Source: JBGSOV01 sp041738935
GTDB taxonomy: Bacteria; Patescibacteriota; Gracilibacteria; CAIRYL01; GCA-016699755
Length of the DNA: 64,000 nucleotides
Assembly (NCBI GenBank): GCA_041738935.1
Contig: JBGSOV010000021.1
Span: 248,001 to 312,000, forward strand
Direction of reading: 5' to 3'
Shown here: positions 41,827 through 49,094 of the stretch, in pieces
How positions within the stretch are numbered: position 1 is the stretch's first letter
How the letters are laid out: each line of letters starts with the position of its first letter
The notes under the pieces: model-generated
Databases searched by the model: none
Seen by the model: only the letters and a program-made list of their open reading frames with translations
What the model was told of the DNA's origin: nothing
Position numbers and translations under genes: made by a program

Positions 41827-42204
41827 ATGAATGTTGTACGACTTTTGCAGGAAATTTTTGTGCCAAGAAATCATAATTCTTCAGCGCCTATTGCAAAAAA
41901 TAGCGAGCGGGAAATTGCAGTAATTTCTAAACCAATACAGAAAAAAGCTGGAAAAAGACCGTACCCATTGCGGACATTTTTTGCATGGATTTTAGGAGTT
42001 TTGTTACTGGGAACGGCATTTGTTTTATTTTTCCACGCACTGATTCCTGCGACTATTCTTATCGCTATCGCATTTGTGATTACTCCTACCGGAGAAGAGT
42101 TTTTGTACAAAGTGTTTGGCTTTGATTTTTGTCGTCGCTGCAAAAGCTGGATCTTGATCATCGGCGGTCTGCTGTTTGTCGCTAGTCTTGGTGCGATGGT
42201 GTGA
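41827..42204 (+). CDS. Small membrane protein, unknown function
   Basis: A 125-residue protein with a charged N-terminal region (to about 50) followed by membrane helices (about 52-70 and 72-85), a loop with FCRRCKSW, and a last helix to the C-terminus (ILIIGGLLFVASLGAMV). I do not recognise a family with certainty. A TTG three codons upstream (41818) is an alternative start. It ends 4 bases before the convergent gene at 42209. Confidence 0.6.
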   Translation: MNVVRLLQEIFVPRNHNSSAPIAKNSEREIAVISKPIQKKAGKRPYPLRTFFAWILGVLLLGTAFVLFFHALIPATILIAIAFVITPTGEEFLYKVFGFDFCRRCKSWILIIGGLLFVASLGAMV

Positions 42205-42208
42205 AAGT

Positions 42209-43924
42209 CTAATCTACTAAAATAGTCTTGATATCCATCGCTTGCCCATTGACGAAGCTGGGTATTTTTTTGCGAATAAAAGGAAACAGGCAGGCATAGA
42301 GCATCGCGGAAAACCGGCGAGAAAGGAAGAGGTGGTCGATGGCGCGATAGCGGGCTTTGGTACGGATCAGGCAGGCAAAAACAAGCTTGAGCAATCGCGC
42401 ATCAGAAAGAGAAGTCCTCAGTCCGGGACTAATGGAAAAACGATAGGTGTCGGGAAAACGCTGCTCGAACCGAGCGATCTGTTGCAGCTGTTTTGTGGAA
42501 GCTATTCCGGCGAGGAGCTGTCTGCAGCTGACGAACATCCGCAAGGAAGCGACTTGGAAATCGAGATCGGGCACGCGCAACTTTTTGCCGAGAGCAGAAA
42601 TCTGCTCGATTTTGGCAAGAGGAAGCGGAATCTGGTCATCAGCGAAAAGCCGATGCCAAAACACAAAAAACGGATTGATAGTGATATGATCCCAAAACAG
42701 CCACAAGAGCGGCGGAATGCGGAAGCGGCGAAAATAGAGTGTCTTTTCTGGGAAGCCATCACCATAGAGGGTTTCCTGTAGTGTCGTTGTAAACAAACGC
42801 ACAAATCCGACCATGGCCTTTTTGCCGTGGAAAAATTCGCGAATCGCTGCTTCTGGCGAATGTGTTTGGTGGATGAGAGCAAAAGTGGCAAAGGTATTCA
42901 ATTCGTTCCAGCGCGAAGAATCGGTAAGATATGTAAGGTCTCGCCGCATCGACCAGCCGCCTGTTTGACACCAGACGGTGTATCCGACAAACTCGGAAAT
43001 CTGCCGCGCTTGTTGCAAATACGTTTGATATTCCCACCCGACAAAATACGGATGCATGCCAAAGCCTTCACGTTCACGCCGCGTCTGCAATTCGAGCATT
43101 TTTTTGTGTTTCCCTCGCGAAAAAAGCGGATTCAATTTGTTGTCTGAAAACCAATAAAAATCACTTTCGCCATATTTCATCGAAACAATCAGCTGTTCGC
43201 TTTCGATATCGCCAAATACTCTATCGTAGGTCGTACGGTTCCAAATCAGGTCGCCGATCGGATGAGCTCCCACCGTCCAAGTCCGGAAGATCAGTTGGCG
43301 CTCCCGGTGCTCAAAAACTGGAAGAATCTGCTTTAGAAAACGATTCGCCTGTTTGGGAGATTTGAGGAAAAGTCTGCTTTTAAAATCGCCCACAACATCA
43401 ATTCCGTCCGCTTCACCGATGCGTACGATCACGCCGGAGACTGGGAAATGCGAAAAAAGCTGCTCAAGCGCCTTACAAAAAAGCGTCGTGGTTTTGGTGA
43501 AATCCCCTCTCGTCCGCGCGTGCGAATGAGAATTGGTGAACATGATATCAGTCGTGACAAACACGTCTTTGCCGAACTCTTGCGCAAGCGCAAAAATCCG
43601 ATCATAGAATTCTCGATACTGCGCTAACTTCGTCCGTAACGATTTTGGATAAAAATCGAAATCCGTCAGATGTGCCAAATCATCAATGGAAATCGCGGAA
43701 TTCCCCAAATGCGCAGTGCGCTCCAAAAACAAGCGAAAATTTGCGAGCGCTTGTTCGGTTTTGACAGGGTCAAGTACGCCATCGGTCTCCAGCTCCTCAA
43801 AGGGGATCTTTGACCAGTTGGTCGTTCCATCGGTCTTTTGATTGACAAAAAACGGACCGATAGCATCCAAAATCGAGAGCATAAAGAGGGAAAACGCGGC
43901 GACTCTCAAAAAAGAGAGCCACAT
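42209..43924 (-). CDS. Exported TIM-barrel glycoside-hydrolase-like protein, family unknown
   Basis: 571 residues. An N-terminal hydrophobic segment (WLSFLRVAAFSLFMLSILDA) is a signal peptide or anchor. The body has alternating strands and helices and acidic strand ends typical of TIM barrels: VFVTTDIMF, SGVIVRIGEADGIDV, QLIFRTWTV, QLIVSMKYGESDFYWFSDN and HPYFVGWEYQ. The pattern recalls alpha-glucuronidase-like (GH67-type) barrels, but I cannot assign a family. The RIGEADG and KYGESDF acidic residues are candidate catalytic residues. ATG 43924 with AGAGAG upstream is preferred over TTG 43957. It is the last gene of the wall-hydrolase group and may act on polysaccharides outside the cell. Confidence 0.5.
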   Translation of the reverse strand: MWLSFLRVAAFSLFMLSILDAIGPFFVNQKTDGTTNWSKIPFEELETDGVLDPVKTEQALANFRLFLERTAHLGNSAISIDDLAHLTDFDFYPKSLRTKLAQYREFYDRIFALAQEFGKDVFVTTDIMFTNSHSHARTRGDFTKTTTLFCKALEQLFSHFPVSGVIVRIGEADGIDVVGDFKSRLFLKSPKQANRFLKQILPVFEHRERQLIFRTWTVGAHPIGDLIWNRTTYDRVFGDIESEQLIVSMKYGESDFYWFSDNKLNPLFSRGKHKKMLELQTRREREGFGMHPYFVGWEYQTYLQQARQISEFVGYTVWCQTGGWSMRRDLTYLTDSSRWNELNTFATFALIHQTHSPEAAIREFFHGKKAMVGFVRLFTTTLQETLYGDGFPEKTLYFRRFRIPPLLWLFWDHITINPFFVFWHRLFADDQIPLPLAKIEQISALGKKLRVPDLDFQVASLRMFVSCRQLLAGIASTKQLQQIARFEQRFPDTYRFSISPGLRTSLSDARLLKLVFACLIRTKARYRAIDHLFLSRRFSAMLYACLFPFIRKKIPSFVNGQAMDIKTILVD

Positions 43925-43972
43925 CGCATTCTCTCTTTTTTGGCGGACAAATCTCAAGACGTATTATGCTCA

Positions 43973-44062
43973 TTATTTTTCGAGCAGCTCGAATTTCTCC
44001 AAAAAATCGCTCATAGTCATCTCCGTCTCGACGCCATAATCACTTTTGTTTTTGTCCGACAT
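43973..44062 (-). pseudogene. Relic of the duplicated small protein (45101 family)
   Basis: A 29-codon frame (MSDKNKSDYGVETEMTMSDF and on to FLEKFELLEK, stop TAA) matches the end of the protein at 45101-45478 (VDKNKGDYGTETEMSMSDFL, EKFELITS) at about 20 of 25 positions. The rest of the gene is missing. It lies directly after the M15 peptidase gene, while the intact copy follows the lysozyme-like gene. Confidence 0.75.
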
Positions 44063-44084
44063 TCCAATGTTCCATTTTTAAACA

Positions 44085-45035
44085 TCACGCCTTTTGATCG
44101 AATTCATTTTGAGCAATTCGTGCCAACTCAATACGTCCTCCGGACTGATTGCCGGGCGGTCTTTTGGTAATATGATCAAAATGCCAATCTTCGCTGTCAA
44201 TCTTGGTAAAGTTGCAGTTTCGCGCAAGCAATCGGAATCCTGCCAGTCCGCCCAATTTGGTGTTTTGAAAAGAGACATCTCCAATGTCAATCGCATGTCC
44301 AGTGTTATGATTGCTATTCCCGGGTTGTGCTGCCATCCCGGGACGACTATTGGCATACAATTTCTTTTGATGATCGATAGTGCGATAAGCGCTTGTAATC
44401 ACTAATGGCTTGCCAGTGAGCTCGTGAAAAAGCACGGCGAATTTTGCCAAATCTGGCAACATTTCATTGCTTACTTTTGCGTTTTCGCTACCCTTAAATA
44501 AAATATGTGGCGAATTTCGAAAATCTCGAGAGAGAAGCCCCGAATCACCATACGAATCAATAAATGAAGTTATTTTTTGCTGAATGTCTTCTCTCTGCAT
44601 CAGTGTATTGATATTGCCGGTATGCTCCATCGGCGCATTCAACACTTCTGGTTTTAGGTTAGCAATCTGCTGTTGCGCTTTTTCGACATCAATATCACCA
44701 TTGGGTTTTTTCCATTCCTGCCCGAAGTGTGCCATCAGATACTCGACCAAACCGCCAAGGAGTTGAGTAAAATCGCTTTTTCCTTGACCGTCTTCCGGAA
44801 CAATTTCGGGAAGTATTCCTGCGCTTTGTGCTACATCATTAACCTTGGTGAGCAAGTCGGCGCGCACGACACCCTGTGCTTGCTCTTGTTTGGAACTTAA
44901 TGGTATTTCGTCTCGATATTCTGTTTGTCCGGTATCAAGTGGCTGAATTCTATCGGCTAATTCTTGTCGTCTCTTCGGTCGTTCGACTGGAGACTTGATG
45001 TTTTCATGCCCCGCAGGAAGATTTTCGGCATTCAC
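44085..45035 (-). CDS. VanY-type D-alanyl-D-alanine carboxypeptidase (M15B) without signal peptide
   Basis: 316 residues. The C-terminal domain (about 190-305) is a zinc D,D-carboxypeptidase: SAYRTIDHQKKLY at 215-227, ligands His243 and Asp250 in SNHNTGHAIDIGD, and His285 in DWHFDH. Such enzymes cut D-Ala or peptide stems of peptidoglycan. The N-terminal half is charged and polar (MNAENLPAGHENIKSPVERP) with helices (90-165) of unknown kind and no signal peptide or membrane segment, unlike typical VanY. Export by a non-Sec route or a role after lysis would be needed to reach the wall. It follows the 45101 gene by 65 bases. Confidence 0.82.
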   Translation of the reverse strand: MNAENLPAGHENIKSPVERPKRRQELADRIQPLDTGQTEYRDEIPLSSKQEQAQGVVRADLLTKVNDVAQSAGILPEIVPEDGQGKSDFTQLLGGLVEYLMAHFGQEWKKPNGDIDVEKAQQQIANLKPEVLNAPMEHTGNINTLMQREDIQQKITSFIDSYGDSGLLSRDFRNSPHILFKGSENAKVSNEMLPDLAKFAVLFHELTGKPLVITSAYRTIDHQKKLYANSRPGMAAQPGNSNHNTGHAIDIGDVSFQNTKLGGLAGFRLLARNCNFTKIDSEDWHFDHITKRPPGNQSGGRIELARIAQNEFDQKA

Positions 45036-45100
45036 AAAAAACTAATATATATCTTTGGTATTATACATTTTTAGCTTATTTTTTACACATGTATTTTGGG

Positions 45101-45478
45101 TTAGCTGGTTATCAGTTCAAATTTTTCCAAAAAATCACTCATACTCATTTCGGTTTCCGTGCCGTAGTCGCCTTTGTTTTTGTCGACAAATAAGACTTTA
45201 TCACCACTCACGCGCACGATTTGCACTTCGTCCCGATAGGCGTCTTTTTCTTTCCATTCGGAATACTGCTTGATGTTTTCTGGGTCGCCGCTCGTACACT
45301 CGAATTTGTCGAGAAAATCTCGCTTGTTCATCCGCCCTTTTGTGCCATACGAACCACTATCAGTATCGCGAAAAACGATTTCGTTACCGACCACGGCTTC
45401 GAGTTTGACACGATCATTGCCAGCGCTCTTTTCGCGCCAACGCGAGTTTTTGGTGATGTCGGATTTGGAGCAGGACAT
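45101..45478 (-). CDS. Small protein made of two copies of an unknown module
   Basis: 125 residues with an internal duplication: residues 12-62 (SRWREKSAGNDRVKLEAVVG, GNEIVFRDTDSGSYGT, NKRDFLDKFE) and 72-125 (SEWKEKDAYRDEVQIVRVSG, GDKVLFVDKNKGDYGT, SMSDFLEKFE). The shared pattern is W-x-E-K, V-x-G-x-x-[VI]-x-F-x-D, G-x-YGT, M-x-x-x-DFL-x-KFE. Several beta strands ending in a helix suggest an SH3-like barrel. No signal peptide. It lies 4 bases after the lysozyme-like gene, and a broken relative follows the M15 peptidase gene. The pairing could mean an immunity, adaptor or chaperone role; this is inference only. Confidence 0.65.
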   Translation of the reverse strand: MSCSKSDITKNSRWREKSAGNDRVKLEAVVGNEIVFRDTDSGSYGTKGRMNKRDFLDKFECTSGDPENIKQYSEWKEKDAYRDEVQIVRVSGDKVLFVDKNKGDYGTETEMSMSDFLEKFELITS

Positions 45479-45482
45479 AATG

Positions 45483-46865
45483 TTACGAAATACTTTGCTT
45501 AGACTCTGTAGTTTTTTGGGATCTTAAACTTTTGAGAATCTGTGCCACTCTCTGCGCCCTCCCACTACCGCCCTCTGCCTTATTGCCAGCCGAATCACCA
45601 TCATAATACCCTAACCCGTTCGGCTGGGGAATTGAAGCAAACTCCATAGCCAAATCCATCTGAGCACCATAAATACTATTTGAGTGCCCATTCAAATACG
45701 CATAGAGATTTGGGCGTTTTTCATGTGAGATTAAATATGGAAACATCTTTTCTTGATTCTCTGGGCTAAATATATCGTCCAGAGACAGTTGGGCAAATGC
45801 AACTGCACTTCGAAATGTCTTCGGAATTATTTGGTATTTACCACAAGCGAATAGTCTTTCTGGATGCCCTTCTGGCAAGTTTTGATGTTGCATGATTTCT
45901 CCAATTGTCATTTGTGATAATGGTTGTTCGAGTCTCTTTCCTCTTACCCCTGCCCTTCCCCTATTGTAACTTTCATAATCTCCTTCTGTACTAGCAATTT
46001 CATTTTTTAGGGCAGCCATTGGGTCACTATTAATTAATTCTGTACTATACCCCCACTTTCGTTCCTGAAAATTGGATTGAAATTCTTCAGCTTGCTGCAT
46101 TTGATTTGAATCTAAGCCCATCTTATCGCCAACAGTCTTGATTGATTTTGTATCAGGTAGGATATACCCAACAAACTCCGGTGAATACTTACCGGATTCC
46201 GAATCCTTAACTTCCAAGTCGGGAAAATACATCTGAAATTCACCCTGTTTTCGAGCAACAATCGTTGCCAACATTTCTGCGCGTTGCTCGTCTTCAAGAG
46301 ATTCGTAACCACTTCCAAGGGATTCTTGTGTATTGACTACCAAAATCGGATCGATACCGCGCTCGAGTGCTGTGCGTGCGATTGGTTGTTCGTCTTCAGA
46401 AAAAGTACTTGTTTGCTTATCAATACTTTGCCGCATTGTCTGAAGCGCTTCTTCTGAAGAGAGCTTATTTATCATTATTTCCGTGCCAGTAAAAATTTTC
46501 AGGCGCTCTCCTTTTCCATTATTTGCATAAAACTCTCCATTCAAGCCATTTCGCGCTCCTTCAATTCCATCAATCGTTATCTTGCGCACTTCCGGCGGCA
46601 GAATGTGTCCAGCGGTGATCTCGCGCTCGAGAGCAGCATTCTTATGAAAATCGACCGTCAACGACTTTCCTTCAGCGACATTAGTATTACCCGTCAGTAA
46701 ATACAGTCGATGTTGTTGCGATTGCTCCAAAAACTGATTCATTTCCATCTTTGGCAAAAGCTGTTCGGGACTTGGTCCAATTTGCTCATGAAGCCTTGTC
46801 AGATCAGGATTGTCTGGTTTTTCTTTTGCTTCTACAGGTGCCGGAGTATCTGGGGTTTTGTTCAT
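45483..46865 (-). CDS. Lysozyme-like peptidoglycan hydrolase with unknown N-terminal region
   Basis: 460 residues. The C-terminal domain (about 283-450) resembles lysozyme-superfamily/lytic transglycosylase proteins: NEIASTEGDYESYNRG with candidate catalytic Glu294, MTIGEIMQHQ, and CGKYQIIPKTFRSAVAFAQL, then FSPENQEKMF. It should cleave glycan strands. Residues 1-50 are charged and disordered; 70-135 form a beta-rich domain (PPEVRKITIDGIEGA, GEFYANNGKGERLKIFTGTE); 140-280 are helical. No signal peptide or membrane helix is seen. It is transcribed between the subtilase gene (13 bases upstream) and the duplicated small protein. Confidence 0.7.
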   Translation of the reverse strand: MNKTPDTPAPVEAKEKPDNPDLTRLHEQIGPSPEQLLPKMEMNQFLEQSQQHRLYLLTGNTNVAEGKSLTVDFHKNAALEREITAGHILPPEVRKITIDGIEGARNGLNGEFYANNGKGERLKIFTGTEIMINKLSSEEALQTMRQSIDKQTSTFSEDEQPIARTALERGIDPILVVNTQESLGSGYESLEDEQRAEMLATIVARKQGEFQMYFPDLEVKDSESGKYSPEFVGYILPDTKSIKTVGDKMGLDSNQMQQAEEFQSNFQERKWGYSTELINSDPMAALKNEIASTEGDYESYNRGRAGVRGKRLEQPLSQMTIGEIMQHQNLPEGHPERLFACGKYQIIPKTFRSAVAFAQLSLDDIFSPENQEKMFPYLISHEKRPNLYAYLNGHSNSIYGAQMDLAMEFASIPQPNGLGYYDGDSAGNKAEGGSGRAQRVAQILKSLRSQKTTESKQSIS

Positions 46866-46878
46866 TTACAAAATCATA

Positions 46879-48639
46879 TCACGATTGTGCAAAAGCCTGA
46901 AAGACAAGATCGGCGAATTTTTCTCGCGAAATGTACGGCGAATCGCCATTAAGATAAAGGAGAAGCGGCGAATCACTTCTAACTTTTGAATACATTTTTT
47001 GTTCTATTTCGAGCAGCATCGCAATCGCCTCTTGGTGCGAAAGATACGATTTTGCAATTGAAGGCGCTGCATGTAGAGCTGAAGGATGCAAATATGCGTC
47101 GAGCAAAAGGTTTGGTGCGGCGGCAAGAGGAGTGGATGCTTTTTGTTGGACTTGGATTGATTCAATCACTTCGGAGCGAACACCAAAATATTCGAGTAAA
47201 AAGGCGTAAGCTTCTTCTTGACTGATGACTTTTTGCAATTCGAGTTGTTTAATCTCGATGGCGCTCGCAAAGCGTCCAGATTTGAGAATATCGGCAGTTG
47301 CTTTCATCCAATCAGCGTTGACTCCTGCGGCGATTAATGACGCCACGGCAGCATTGTTTTCAAAAGTATGGGCAAAATCGATAATCGCTGTTTCGATTGT
47401 CGCGTCATCCATTTCGGGATAAGCGTATTTGTAATAGGAATACAAACCAGTAATCAGTGCGGCGGCTTGCGACGTTCCACTTTTGGTTCCGTAACGATTG
47501 TCTGGCAAGGTACTCAGCAATTTGCCCGGAACATTGATATCAACCCACTCGCCAAAGTTGCTTGTTTGCCAACGCCCACCATCAATATTCGCTGATCCGA
47601 CGGATAAAACTTCGGGGTAAGCCGCCGGATATTGCTTGGTACTCTCGGCGTTATTTCCGGCAGCAGCAACCAGATAAATTCCTTTTTCTTTCAAATCGTG
47701 GATTGCCGAGCGAAAAATCTGTGAATCGTCAGTAAATCCAAGGCTCATATTAATAACATCGACATTTTTGTTTTCGGCATAACGCAGAGCAGCGAGCACA
47801 TTTGACAATTTGAGCCCGTGCTTGTCATCTGCAACTTTAAGCACCATTACGCTTGTACCCCGTGGGTTGATGCCGGTCATATCCGAGAGAAACGTCGGAC
47901 GCGCGGCAATGACCCCAGTGACATGTGTTCCATGTCCGACAGTATCACGCACGCTGCTCGAATCATTTACAAAATCCCACCCCTCGATATCATCAGTACG
48001 ACCGTTGCGATCGTCATCAACGCCCGCTCGTCCACTTGCTTCGATTGAGTTTTTCCAGATACCGCTTGTCAATGCCGGATGATGATCGTCAATACCACTA
48101 TCGATTACGGCAACCAATACCGAAGCGTCAGAACCATTCACGGTCGGAAGTGTCGTCGCTCCTGAAAAATCTCCATTATATTGCTCACGATCTTGGAATA
48201 GCTCTCCCATTTGATTTTTTTCGACAGCCTCGACATTCCACAATTTTGAGTATGCAGTAATCATTTTTGTTTCCGCATTTTTCTGGCTGCTCTCTAGCAG
48301 CAGTACTTCGCCAGTATTGGTTTGTAAAAGAATTTCCGAGTTGGACTCAGTAGCAACTGCATCATTTGTTAAAACATCTGCCAGTAAACGGTTTGAAGAG
48401 GCCGCACCGATTAGCTTTCCATCGAGTACGGAAGAAATTCGCACGACACCAAAACGCTTATTCAGCAAGTCGATTCCTTTTTTTTCTTGTAAACCGAGCG
48501 ATGGCGCGGCGCCATCTTGCCAATAAAAACCGGGGGCAGCACCACCGATAATAACGCCCAAAGCGATAAAGGCGACAGCTGTCACAACAGTGATGACGAT
48601 GGCGCGCTTGGGAGGATGTTTCATATTGGTTTTTGTCAA
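46879..48639 (-). CDS. Membrane-anchored subtilisin-like serine protease (S8)
   Basis: 586 residues. A membrane anchor at about 13-33 (AIVITVVTAVAFIALGVIIG) follows a basic start, placing the rest outside. The protease domain runs from about 170 to 400 with Asp180 (VAVIDSGIDDHHP), His236 (GHGTHVTGVIAA), oxyanion Asn329 (AAAGNN) and Ser390 (SGTSQAAALITG). The segment 50-150 is likely a propeptide. A C-terminal region of about 180 residues is helical and not recognised. As the first gene of the minus-strand wall-hydrolase group it might process the products downstream or surface proteins. Confidence 0.9.
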   Translation of the reverse strand: MTKTNMKHPPKRAIVITVVTAVAFIALGVIIGGAAPGFYWQDGAAPSLGLQEKKGIDLLNKRFGVVRISSVLDGKLIGAASSNRLLADVLTNDAVATESNSEILLQTNTGEVLLLESSQKNAETKMITAYSKLWNVEAVEKNQMGELFQDREQYNGDFSGATTLPTVNGSDASVLVAVIDSGIDDHHPALTSGIWKNSIEASGRAGVDDDRNGRTDDIEGWDFVNDSSSVRDTVGHGTHVTGVIAARPTFLSDMTGINPRGTSVMVLKVADDKHGLKLSNVLAALRYAENKNVDVINMSLGFTDDSQIFRSAIHDLKEKGIYLVAAAGNNAESTKQYPAAYPEVLSVGSANIDGGRWQTSNFGEWVDINVPGKLLSTLPDNRYGTKSGTSQAAALITGLYSYYKYAYPEMDDATIETAIIDFAHTFENNAAVASLIAAGVNADWMKATADILKSGRFASAIEIKQLELQKVISQEEAYAFLLEYFGVRSEVIESIQVQQKASTPLAAAPNLLLDAYLHPSALHAAPSIAKSYLSHQEAIAMLLEIEQKMYSKVRSDSPLLLYLNGDSPYISREKFADLVFQAFAQS

Positions 48640-49094
48640 TAACTGAATATTCTATTATACAATGTTTTAATACATATTACAATATCTAAAAATTTGTTTT
48701 GATTCAGCAAAAACACTGGAAAAAGCTGCAGAAGAATACTTTTTAGCAGATATAATATTTCTGTTTTTGAATACATTTTTTATTCATATATAAAATCAGC
48801 ACATCGAACAAAAAGATGATTTTATACAATTTAGATTGACTTGTAACAATATAATTGTGAAATAAAAATTGCTGTAATTAAGAAAACATTTATATAAATT
48901 GTCATCTAAACCATGTTTTAAATGTGTTAAAAACATGTATTGATACTTTATCTCACTTTTTAAGCAGTTTAATAGATACAACATATATTTTTTTTGGCAA
49001 AAAGAAACGCTTAACAAGTCCACCTATATATATAAAATACCGTTGGTTTTTTACAAGACCTACAACCTGCGTGTTTTTCTTTTTTTACTACTTC
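48640..49094 (+). promoter_or_regulatory. AT-rich intergenic leader of the SLH surface protein gene
   Basis: About 450 bases without a convincing gene lie between the divergent subtilase and SLH genes. The stretch is markedly more AT-rich than the rest of the window, with many TATA-like runs (e.g. around 48750-48800, 48850-48870 and 49025-49040), so several weak promoters or a long 5' leader are possible. I cannot single out one promoter. A plus-strand frame from 48924 continues into the SLH gene but is not protein-like. Confidence 0.5.

Noticed and set aside
44085..46865. Prophage lysis module explanation for the M15 and lysozyme-like genes
   Set aside because: No holin, terminase, capsid, tail or integrase genes are nearby, so a prophage is not supported, although phage ancestry of the enzymes remains possible.
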